From: an uncultured Acetatifactor sp.
GTDB taxonomy: Bacteria > Bacillota > Clostridia > Lachnospirales > Lachnospiraceae
DNA length: 15,634 bases
Reading direction: 5' to 3'
NCBI GenBank assembly: GCA_910586775.1
Contig: CAJUJN010000093.1
Location: 1 to 15,634 of the forward strand
Positions within the stretch are counted from its first letter, which is position 1; each line of letters opens with the position of its first letter. Under the pieces are notes generated by a model that saw only the letters and a list, made by a program, of their open reading frames with translations, made no database searches and was not told the origin of the DNA. Below, piece after piece: positions 1 to 5,806 of this stretch. The translations under genes were made by a program, and so were the position numbers.

Positions 1-169
1 AGTACCTTCAAATAAAGTGATGAAAACGTCTCCAAATAATCCGCCGAATGACACCCGATGAAAATCTTACCAGAAAAATCTTCTATTATGATGCTGTCCG
101 TAAAGTCTTTTCTTCGTTAGATTAACATTACCGGCAATCCCGGAAATTTTCAAATGAAAAACCTGAAAC

Positions 170-196
170 CGGCCAGGGAATACTTCTCCCTGGCCG
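170..196 (-). terminator. Terminator-like hairpin
   Basis: There is a perfect 10-bp inverted repeat, CGGCCAGGGA (170-179) and TCCCTGGCCG (187-196), with a 7-nt loop. On the minus strand the stem is followed by GTTTCAGGTTTTTC, an interrupted T-tract. This suits an intrinsic terminator for leftward transcription from degV and the remnant gene. The plus side has no T-run. The stem is strong, but the imperfect T-tract lowers certainty. Confidence 0.5.
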
Positions 197-318
197 CATA
201 TAAAACCACTTTTCAAATAAATACATGATTGCTGCCGACATTTTCCATTGACTATTCCCCTTGCATGGAATAAGGACCATGGGATGTATCAACACGTCCC
301 ACATCCCTTATAAAAAAT

Positions 319-466
319 CTATTCTTTGCACACCTCAATCGCTTCGTGCAATCCTGTAAAAAGCTCGTCATACTTTGTTCACACAGCAAAACATTTTTTC
401 GAGGGTGGACTTGGAACAGTAACAGGCATCTGCCACATCTCTTTCCGATATCGTAAGTACATTATA
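319..466 (-). pseudogene. AraC-family-like helix-turn-helix remnant
   Basis: On the minus strand, from 466 down to a TGA at 368-370, one frame reads LTISERDVADACYCSKSTLEKMF. This matches the pattern of the first DNA-recognition helix-turn-helix of AraC/XylS regulators (hydrophobic-xx-hydrophobic-A followed by SxSxLxxxF). Around that stop a second frame continues as KYDELFTGLHEAIEVCKE to a TAG at 319-321. There is no start codon with a ribosome binding site, no effector domain and no second helix-turn-helix. I infer a decayed fragment. It could instead be chance coding-like sequence in a spacer. Confidence 0.33.
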
Positions 467-544
467 TCAGAAGTCTGCGGAACAGGTTTGAATTTTTGAA
501 TCATTTCATTCCGTCAGAAAGAGACTGCAGCTTTTTCATTCTGT

Positions 545-1423
545 CTAACATGCCAGTATCATGGACAGCATTCCCGGTCCGGTATGTGCTCCGATAATGG
601 GTGACAGCATGGTCCTTCTGACGACAACTTCTGATGCTGCTTCCCGCACTTTCTCTACCAGGCTGTCTGCAAGCTCAGGTGTATCCGCATCACAGATGTA
701 TATGGTATTACAGACCTCCGGATTATAGTTTTCCTTAAAAAAGGTAAACAGAGAGGACATTGCCGCCTTATTGCCGCGCTTTTTGTCTACTGTCACCAGC
801 TTTCCGTTCTCATCGATTTTCAGCATGGGTTTTATATTCAATGCTGAACCCACAATGGCTGTTGCAGCGCTCACACGTCCGCCCCGCTTCAGATACATGA
901 GGTCCTGTACCATAAAATAATGACGCAGATGGGGAACGAAGGCCCTCATGTCCTCATAATTTTCTCTGAGAGGCATGCCTTTCTTCCTGTTTTCAACAGC
1001 CCGCTCAGCAAGAATGCCGATGCCGCCTGTGGCAGCCAGGGTATCCACCGGAAGAAGCTCGGCTTCGGGATACTGCTCTTTCAGGCTCTCCGCGGCAAGC
1101 AGGGAGCTTTCATAGGTAGATGACAAGCCGCTCGACAGGCAGAAATACAGCACCGATTTACCTTCTTTCAGAAAATCCTTAAAATATTCTTCGTACATGA
1201 AAGGCGATATCTGGGAAGTTCTGGTCAGGTCGCCGTTTCGCTGTCCGTCATAAAATTTCTTCAGCAATGCCTCTTCCTCGCACCCCTGAGATGTGCGCAT
1301 CTCATCTCCAAGGGAATATTCCATAGGCACAAACGCAATTCCGTTATTTTCAGCAGTTTCTCTGATAATGTCCCCGGAAGCGTCCATACAGATCACATAA
1401 TTATTTGAATGATCCTGTCCCAT
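545..1423 (-). CDS. degV: DegV family fatty-acid-binding protein
   Basis: This is a 292-residue cytosolic protein of the DegV family, which binds a single fatty acid and in Firmicutes passes exogenous fatty acids to the fatty acid kinase FakA (then called FakB). Family signatures visible are TSQISP (69-74), SSGLSSTY (98-105), LKRGGRVS (178-185), a KP pair at 198-199 and PIIGAHTGPG (275-284). The length is typical. An in-frame ATG lies 15 bases further upstream, at 1438, but GGAGG at 1432-1436 sits 8 nt before the ATG at 1423, so the inner ATG is the real start. No FakA-like gene is present, so a role in fatty acid uptake is family knowledge only. The gene follows the trpB-like gene after 266 bp that contain a MITE-like repeat (1464-1663), so it is probably not tightly coupled to it. 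Confidence 0.9.
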   Translation of the reverse strand: MGQDHSNNYVICMDASGDIIRETAENNGIAFVPMEYSLGDEMRTSQGCEEEALLKKFYDGQRNGDLTRTSQISPFMYEEYFKDFLKEGKSVLYFCLSSGLSSTYESSLLAAESLKEQYPEAELLPVDTLAATGGIGILAERAVENRKKGMPLRENYEDMRAFVPHLRHYFMVQDLMYLKRGGRVSAATAIVGSALNIKPMLKIDENGKLVTVDKKRGNKAAMSSLFTFFKENYNPEVCNTIYICDADTPELADSLVEKVREAASEVVVRRTMLSPIIGAHTGPGMLSMILAC

Positions 1424-1463
1424 GATATCGTCCTCCATGTAAATTTATGAGTTATACAGACTC

Positions 1464-1663
1464 TTTAGCTATAGTTCCGCATAAATTCTCGACTCACACT
1501 CAAGTCCTTTAATGCCGGATTTGCAGAACAGATTGTAAGTCTAATAAGTTCAGCATATATTCAAGGCGATAGACTTACCAACCGGTTAGCAATTCAGTAT
1601 TCATACAGATTTACAGCATTCCACGACAATGTAAGCAGAATCTGGTTGCAGAATTACAGTTTA
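1464..1663. repeat. MITE-like intergenic element with imperfect terminal inverted repeats
   Basis: The left end (1464-1489) and right end (1637-1663) are imperfect inverted copies. Read inward, both contain the pattern TA(T/A)AGTTC/TAATTC followed by a GC and ATTCT. The middle carries a perfect 9-bp inverted repeat, GTAAGTCTA (1535-1543) and TAGACTTAC (1570-1578). No open frame is present. The right end recurs near 12775-12814: 31 of 40 positions agree by hand alignment, including a 14-nt identical block AATGTAAGCAGAAT. The left end shares ATAGTTCCGC with the reverse complement of that second copy. The element separates degV from the trpB-like gene and occupies the likely degV promoter region. 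I do not recognise a parent transposon. Confidence 0.5.
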
Positions 1664-1689
1664 ATGCTTCCAATCATAATGGCTTCCAA

Positions 1690-3078
1690 TTAAAATTCAT
1701 TTCCGGGAAATCTGGGAATACCGTCAAGTCCCGGCTTTAGTTCCTCGTCCGCAGGAATATAATCGGTCATTTCCCCGTTATTGAATTTTTCATAAGCAAC
1801 CATATCAAAATATCCGGTTCCGGTAAGTCCGAATACGATGGTCTTCTCTTCCCCGGTCTCTCTGCACTTCAATGCTTCGTCTATGGCCACGCGGATGGCA
1901 TGGCTGCTCTCGGGAGCGGGAAGGATTCCTTCCACCCTTGCGAACTGAGTCGCCGCATCGAACACTGCCGTCTGCTCCACGCTGACCGCATCCATGATAC
2001 CGTCATGGTAAAGCTGGGACAGAACGGGACTCATGCCATGATAGCGCAGACCTCCGGCATGGTTTGCGGAAGGAATGAATCCGCTACCCAGGGTATACAT
2101 CTTTGCCAGAGGACAGACCTTTCCCGTATCACAGAAGTCATACGCAAACACACCTCTGGTAAAGCTAGGGCAGGACGCCGGTTCTACTGCAATGATTTTA
2201 TAATTTCTCTCACCGCGGATAATCTCACCGGCAAAAGGCGAAATCAGGCCGCCCAGGTTGGAACCGCCCCCGGCGCAGCCGATAATGATATCGGGCACAA
2301 TATTGTATTTGTCCAAAGCCGCTTTTGTCTCCAGACCGATCACTGTCTGGTGTAGCAATACCTGATTCAATACACTGCCCAGCACATAGCGGTATCCCTC
2401 TCTGGCAGCTTCCGCTTCCACTGCCTCGGAAATGGCACAGCCCAGGCTTCCGGTAGTTCCGGGATGCTCCGCAAGGATTTTTCTCCCCACCTCGGTGGTA
2501 GTGCTGGGAGAAGGTGTGACGGTAGCCCCATATGTCCGCATGACTTCACGGCGGAAAGGCTTCTGCTCATAGGAAACCTTTACCATGTATACCAGGCAGT
2601 CCAACCCGAAATAAGCACATGCCATGGAAAGCGCCGTTCCCCACTGGCCTGCACCGGTCTCTGTGGTAACTCCCTTCAGCCCCTGCTTTTTGGCATAGTA
2701 AGCCTGCGCAATAGCGGAATTCAGCTTATGGCTGCCGCTGGTATTGTTCCCCTCGAATTTGTAATAAATCTTAGCAGGGGTCTGCAGTTTTTCCTCCAGA
2801 CAGTAAGCCCTTACCAACGGGGAGGGACGGTACATCTTGTAAAAGTCCTGTATCTCCTGAGGAATGGGAATATACGCTGTGGTATCATCCAACTCCTGGG
2901 CTACCAGCTCATCACAGAAAACGCCCTTTAACTCTTCTGCCGTCATAGGCTGCAGTGTTCCCGGATTCAGCAGCGGCGCAGGCTTATTCTTCATATCGGC
3001 ACGAAGATTGTACCATGCGGCAGGGATTTCGCTTTCCTCCAGGTATATTTTATAAGGAATTTTTTTGGTTTCGCTCAT
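1690..3078 (-). CDS. trpB: TrpB2-type tryptophan synthase beta chain
   Basis: This 462-residue PLP enzyme is expected to make L-tryptophan from indole and L-serine. The PLP lysine is K118 in GSHKLN. The substrate-carboxylate loop is ETGAGQWG (140-147) and the phosphate-binding loop is GCAGGGSN (267-274). The N-terminal extension before the first conserved block, the total length and the W in ETGAGQWG (H in the classical enzyme) point to the TrpB2 group rather than TrpB1. No trpA or other trp gene is in the window, so it stands alone, which fits a TrpB2 that salvages free indole. GGAG lies 7 nt before the ATG. A candidate promoter of its own lies at 3138-3166. The assignment to a PLP tryptophan-synthase-like enzyme is secure; the physiological substrate is inferred. 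Confidence 0.93.
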   Translation of the reverse strand: MSETKKIPYKIYLEESEIPAAWYNLRADMKNKPAPLLNPGTLQPMTAEELKGVFCDELVAQELDDTTAYIPIPQEIQDFYKMYRPSPLVRAYCLEEKLQTPAKIYYKFEGNNTSGSHKLNSAIAQAYYAKKQGLKGVTTETGAGQWGTALSMACAYFGLDCLVYMVKVSYEQKPFRREVMRTYGATVTPSPSTTTEVGRKILAEHPGTTGSLGCAISEAVEAEAAREGYRYVLGSVLNQVLLHQTVIGLETKAALDKYNIVPDIIIGCAGGGSNLGGLISPFAGEIIRGERNYKIIAVEPASCPSFTRGVFAYDFCDTGKVCPLAKMYTLGSGFIPSANHAGGLRYHGMSPVLSQLYHDGIMDAVSVEQTAVFDAATQFARVEGILPAPESSHAIRVAIDEALKCRETGEEKTIVFGLTGTGYFDMVAYEKFNNGEMTDYIPADEELKPGLDGIPRFPGNEF

Positions 3079-3137
3079 TTCAAATCTCCATTCTGAAATT
3101 CTTATACTTTACTGAAACTGTCGTAATTTCCACGCTT

Positions 3138-3166
3138 ATGTTAACACAGATGGCAGAATATCGCAA
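3138..3166 (-). promoter_or_regulatory. Candidate promoter for trpB-like gene
   Basis: On the minus strand, TTGCGA (3161-3166) and TAACAT (3138-3143) are separated by exactly 17 nt. Each hexamer matches the sigma-A consensus at 4 of 6 positions. The predicted leader to the ATG at 3078 is about 50 nt. The hairpins at 3233-3340 lie just upstream, so this would give the gene a start independent of ilvN. Confidence 0.4.
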
Positions 3167-3232
3167 GACCTATGGTTGGATTTATTGTCTGTTCAAGTCT
3201 GTTGGCATATTGCCCTGTTACTATCCCTTTTG

Positions 3233-3291
3233 ACAGTAAACTCCCATGCATCCGGCCGCACCACCTCGCATGAAAGTCGGGGGTTTACTGT
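3233..3291. repeat. Long imperfect hairpin between ilvN and trpB-like gene
   Basis: ACAGTAAACTCCC (3233-3245) and GGGGGTTTACTGT (3279-3291) are inverted repeats with one mismatch that can form a G-U pair in RNA. Inside lies a second pair, ATGC (3246-3249) and GCAT (3268-3271), with a GAAAGTC bulge on one side. Neither strand shows a T-run after the stem, so it is not an ordinary terminator. It resembles a repetitive extragenic palindrome. Confidence 0.45.
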
Positions 3292-3303
3292 GAAGATGCA
3301 CTC

Positions 3304-3340
3304 AAACCCGCAAGGCGTGTCGCCTTTGCAAAGAGGGTTT
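3304..3340 (-). terminator. Hairpin directly after ilvN, possible weak terminator
   Basis: AAACCC (3304-3309) pairs with GGGTTT (3335-3340). Inside, GCAAGGCG (3310-3317) pairs with CGCCTTTGC (3321-3329), leaving one bulged base. The structure begins 5 bases past the ilvN stop codon. No T-run follows on the minus strand, so it may protect the 3' end of the mRNA or terminate only weakly. Confidence 0.4.
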
Positions 3341-3345
3341 CCCTG

Positions 3346-3840
3346 TTAGTGCTCGTCATTTTCACTGCACTTGGAAAGGGCCAGAGTTCCTGTGCGCGCT
3401 ACTTCCACGATACTGATGGTCTGGAGCATTTTGATCAGAAGCTTGATACGTTCCGGCTCGTCACAGATCTGTATCATCATAAAATGTTTGGACATATCTA
3501 CAATCTGTGCTTTCATGATCTCACATAACTCCATGATCTCGCGGCGGTTGCTCTTGTTGTATTTTATTTTGATCAGCATCAGCTCTCTGGTGATGCACTG
3601 CTGCTCCGCAAAGGTTTTCACCTTGATGACATCTACTTTTTTGTTCAGCTGCTTTTCAATCTGCTCGATGGTTCTCTCATCGCCGCTGCTGACAATCGTC
3701 ATGCAGGATACTGTTGAGTCATCGGTCTCACCCACTGCCAGGCTGTCGATGTTGAAGCAGCGTCTTGAGAAAAGTCCGGCTACTTTGCAAAGCACACCGG
3801 AGCGGTTTTCCACCAGTACGGAATAAATTCTAGTCTTCAT
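3346..3840 (-). CDS. ilvN: Acetohydroxyacid synthase small (regulatory) subunit
   Basis: This 164-residue regulatory subunit activates the catalytic subunit IlvB and confers feedback inhibition by valine. The N-terminal ACT domain spans about residues 3-75, with LVENRSGVL (9-17) and GLFSRRCFNIDSLAVG (22-37). Residues G15 and N30 correspond to the G14 and N29 positions of E. coli IlvH, where substitutions are known to relieve valine inhibition, so valine sensitivity is predicted. The C-terminal small-subunit domain fills about 80-160. AAGGAG (3847-3852) lies 6 nt before the ATG. The gene follows ilvB after 146 bp that carry a structured repeat (3854-3966) ending at this ribosome binding site. 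Its length matches the short bacterial form. C28 replaces the usual glycine in RRGFNI, probably without consequence. Confidence 0.95.
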   Translation of the reverse strand: MKTRIYSVLVENRSGVLCKVAGLFSRRCFNIDSLAVGETDDSTVSCMTIVSSGDERTIEQIEKQLNKKVDVIKVKTFAEQQCITRELMLIKIKYNKSNRREIMELCEIMKAQIVDMSKHFMMIQICDEPERIKLLIKMLQTISIVEVARTGTLALSKCSENDEH

Positions 3841-3853
3841 ATTTCACTCCTTC

Positions 3854-3966
3854 TAATTCCAGTTCCTCATCTTCCCTTCCCGGTCCCAGGTAATGGCAGA
3901 GGAATTCCGGCCGCAAGTGCATGCGTCCGTAATTCCTCTGGGTACTGGACGGGCAGATGCTGTTTT
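3854..3966 (-). repeat. Structured intergenic element before ilvN
   Basis: Read on the minus strand, the element opens with AAAACAG-CATCT (right end, to about 3966) and closes with AGATG-AGGAA-CTG-GAATTA (3854-3872), just before the ilvN ribosome binding site. CAG/CTG and CATCT/AGATG pair, leaving a 5-nt AGGAA bulge. Further in, CCCG/CGGG and CCAG/CTGG pair, then AGAGGAATT pairs with AATTCCTCT (3898-3906 and 3931-3939). A small CGCA/TGCG hairpin forms the tip. The architecture and both ends match the element before ilvB (5614-5722), while the stem sequences differ. Confidence 0.6.
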
Positions 3967-3986
3967 TCAGTTTTCTGTTTGAGGGG

Positions 3987-5600
3987 TTATACGAGATCCA
4001 TGGGATCGATAATGCATTCCAGCAACATGGATGTATCTTCTTTCAGGAAAGCATCGATCGTTTCGTCACATTTTTCCATATTCTCAAGCCGCAGGAACGG
4101 TATGCCATATGCCGCGGACAGCTTCTCCAGGTCAGGGCTTCCCGATAAATCTACTACGGAATAGTGGTCCTGATAGGTAAAATGCTGATACTGACGCACC
4201 ATGCCCAGGTAATTATTCTTCAGTACTACAATTTTTACCGGAATATTGTGTTGGCACATGGTAGCCAGCTCCATCATGGACATCTGGAAAGAGCCGTCGC
4301 CGCAGACTGCTACCACCTGCCTGTCAGGCACTGCCACCTTCACTCCCATGGCTGCAGGAATGGAGTAGCCCATGGTTCCCATTCCGCCGGTGGTAAAGAA
4401 TTTTCCTTTCCGCACTTTTACATAACCGCAGGACCAGATCTGGTTCTGTCCCACATCCGCCACATAGACGGCATCATCCTGCATTTTCTCGGTAAGCCGC
4501 ATAATGAATGCGGCAGGGTCTACATATGCAGGGTCCGGATTCCGCTTTGTGGCCATCATCTTTCGGTAGCCATTCAGGGTATTCAGCCATTCTTCACAGT
4601 GGCAGGTGAATTCTTCATTCTCCAAATCTTCGAATATATGTTTCGCATCTCCCACCAGAGGAATGGTGGGACCTGCATTTTTACCGATTTCCGCCGGGTC
4701 CACATCAATATGGACTAATACCTTATTCCGTGTAATCATATCTGGCTGATTGACAGCACGATCAGCCACCCTTGCCCCTACCATAATCAGGAGGTCGGAT
4801 TCGTTGATTGCCCGGTTTGCATACGCTTTACCATTATTGCCCACCATTCTGAAATATAAGGGATGATCCGTAGGCATGACACCGATGCCCATCATGGTAG
4901 ATACCACGGGAATTCCATGCTTTTCCGCAAATCTGCGAAGGTCATCCTCCGCCTCGCTCAAAAGCACGCCGCCACCCGCACAGATAATGGGACGTTTTGC
5001 CTTTTCCAACTCCTTGACCACTTTCTTAATCTGCACCGCATTTCCCTTCACAGTGGGCTTGTAAGTGCGCATGGAAACTGTCTCGGGGTATTTGAATTTG
5101 CTGATGGCAGCATTCTGGATATCGATAGGCACATCGATCAGCACCGGCCCCCGCCTTCCCGTATTGGCGATATGAAAAGCTTCCTTGAATACCGTTGGAA
5201 TATCATTCACATTTTTGACCAGGTAACTGTATTTTACAAAAGACTCAACCGCTCCTGTGATATCTGCCTCCTGGAACACATCGCTGCCCAGGAGCTCGCT
5301 GTTTACCTGGCCGGTAATACAGATCAGTGGAATGCTGTCTGCGAATGCCGTTGCGATACCGGTAATTACATTGGTGGCGCCGGGGCCTGAGGTAACAGCG
5401 CACACACCGGGCCGGCCGGTGATCCGTGACACCCCGCTTGCCGCATGGGCTGCATTCTGCTCCGTCCTGATCAGAACGGTACGGATATCCGAGTCCAGGA
5501 TACTGTTGTAAAACGGGCAGATGGCTACACCGGGATAACCGAATACCGTCGTAACTCCCTCTGCCTCCAGACATTTGATAATGGCGTCTGCACCTGTCAT
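3987..5600 (-). CDS. ilvB: Acetohydroxyacid (acetolactate) synthase large subunit
   Basis: This 537-residue ThDP-dependent catalytic subunit condenses pyruvate with pyruvate or 2-ketobutyrate, the first common step of valine/leucine and isoleucine synthesis. The three family domains are present: a PYR-type ThDP domain (about 1-170) with catalytic E47 in RTEQNAAHAA, a central domain (about 190-330) and a PP-type ThDP domain (about 360-530) with GDGS (434-437) and NN (462-463) of the diphosphate/Mg motif. Two sites deviate. The residue matching Trp464 of E. coli AHAS II, in MVRQWQ, is Y471 here (MVRQYQ). The usual GARFDDR is GARVADR (275-281), keeping the final arginine. AGGAGG (5609-5614) lies 8 nt before the ATG. 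It follows metH after 206 bp of repeats and precedes ilvN. Adjacency to a genuine small subunit supports a biosynthetic role over a catabolic acetolactate synthase. Confidence 0.94.
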   Translation of the reverse strand: MTGADAIIKCLEAEGVTTVFGYPGVAICPFYNSILDSDIRTVLIRTEQNAAHAASGVSRITGRPGVCAVTSGPGATNVITGIATAFADSIPLICITGQVNSELLGSDVFQEADITGAVESFVKYSYLVKNVNDIPTVFKEAFHIANTGRRGPVLIDVPIDIQNAAISKFKYPETVSMRTYKPTVKGNAVQIKKVVKELEKAKRPIICAGGGVLLSEAEDDLRRFAEKHGIPVVSTMMGIGVMPTDHPLYFRMVGNNGKAYANRAINESDLLIMVGARVADRAVNQPDMITRNKVLVHIDVDPAEIGKNAGPTIPLVGDAKHIFEDLENEEFTCHCEEWLNTLNGYRKMMATKRNPDPAYVDPAAFIMRLTEKMQDDAVYVADVGQNQIWSCGYVKVRKGKFFTTGGMGTMGYSIPAAMGVKVAVPDRQVVAVCGDGSFQMSMMELATMCQHNIPVKIVVLKNNYLGMVRQYQHFTYQDHYSVVDLSGSPDLEKLSAAYGIPFLRLENMEKCDETIDAFLKEDTSMLLECIIDPMDLV

Positions 5601-5613
5601 AATTTCTTCCTCC

Positions 5614-5722
5614 TATTCCAGTTCCGTCTCTGCGCTTCGGCCCCCTGTGGGGAAGGAATTTCCGTCTGCATAGGGCGCAGCCAGAAATTCCTTCCGGGGG
5701 CCTGCACTCCGAGACTGTTTTA
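5614..5722 (-). repeat. Structured intergenic element before ilvB (full copy)
   Basis: On the minus strand the element starts AAAACAG-TCTC and ends GAGA-CGGAA-CTG-GAATA, running directly into the ilvB ribosome binding site. Pairings are CAG/CTG, TCTC/GAGA with a 5-nt CGGAA bulge, GGCCCCC (5639-5645) with GGGGGCC (5696-5702), and a perfect 12-bp stem GGAAGGAATTTC (5651-5662) with GAAATTCCTTCC (5684-5695). A CTGC/GCAG tip closes it. A CCACA bulge sits between the two main stems. No T-run follows, so it is not a terminator. It is the sister of the element at 3854-3966. Confidence 0.62.
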
Positions 5723-5728
5723 GCTTCT

Positions 5729-5765
5729 TATTCCAGTTCCGTCTCTGCGCTGCGAGACTGTTTTA
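5729..5765 (-). repeat. Short tandem copy of the ilvB-upstream element
   Basis: This 37-nt unit consists of the two ends of the neighbouring full element without its interior. Its first 23 nt are identical to 5614-5636, and its last 13 nt, CGAGACTGTTTTA, are identical to 5710-5722. It still folds as CAG-TCTC paired with GAGA-CGGAA-CTG, keeping the same 5-nt bulge. It looks like an internally deleted copy, or the minimal unit into which the long stem was inserted. Confidence 0.6.
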
Positions 5766-5806
5766 TAATTTACACCCGGCATTTCTTTGCCTGATTATTG
5801 CGGCAA

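Larger units (their letters stand above)
1..544. other. Gene-poor left edge with decayed coding remnants
   Basis: This stretch holds no intact gene. On the minus strand a frame is open from the stop at 117-119 to the left window edge. It reads DFTDSIIIEDF and then GKIFIGCHSADYLETF, which looks protein-like, but it has no ATG/GTG/TTG start with a ribosome binding site and I do not recognise it. A hairpin lies at 170-196, and an AraC-like helix-turn-helix remnant at about 319-466. A short inverted repeat GGGATGT/ACATCCC (281-287 and 301-307) lies between them. Confidence 0.4.

Noticed and set aside
1439..1689. CRISPR-like repeats in the spacer upstream of degV
   Set aside because: Repeats are inverted and imperfect, not direct and evenly spaced, and no cas gene is present.
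5601..5806. T-box leader before ilvB
   Set aside because: No TGGNACCGCG-type T-box sequence and no terminator/antiterminator pair; the hairpins belong to the repeat element.
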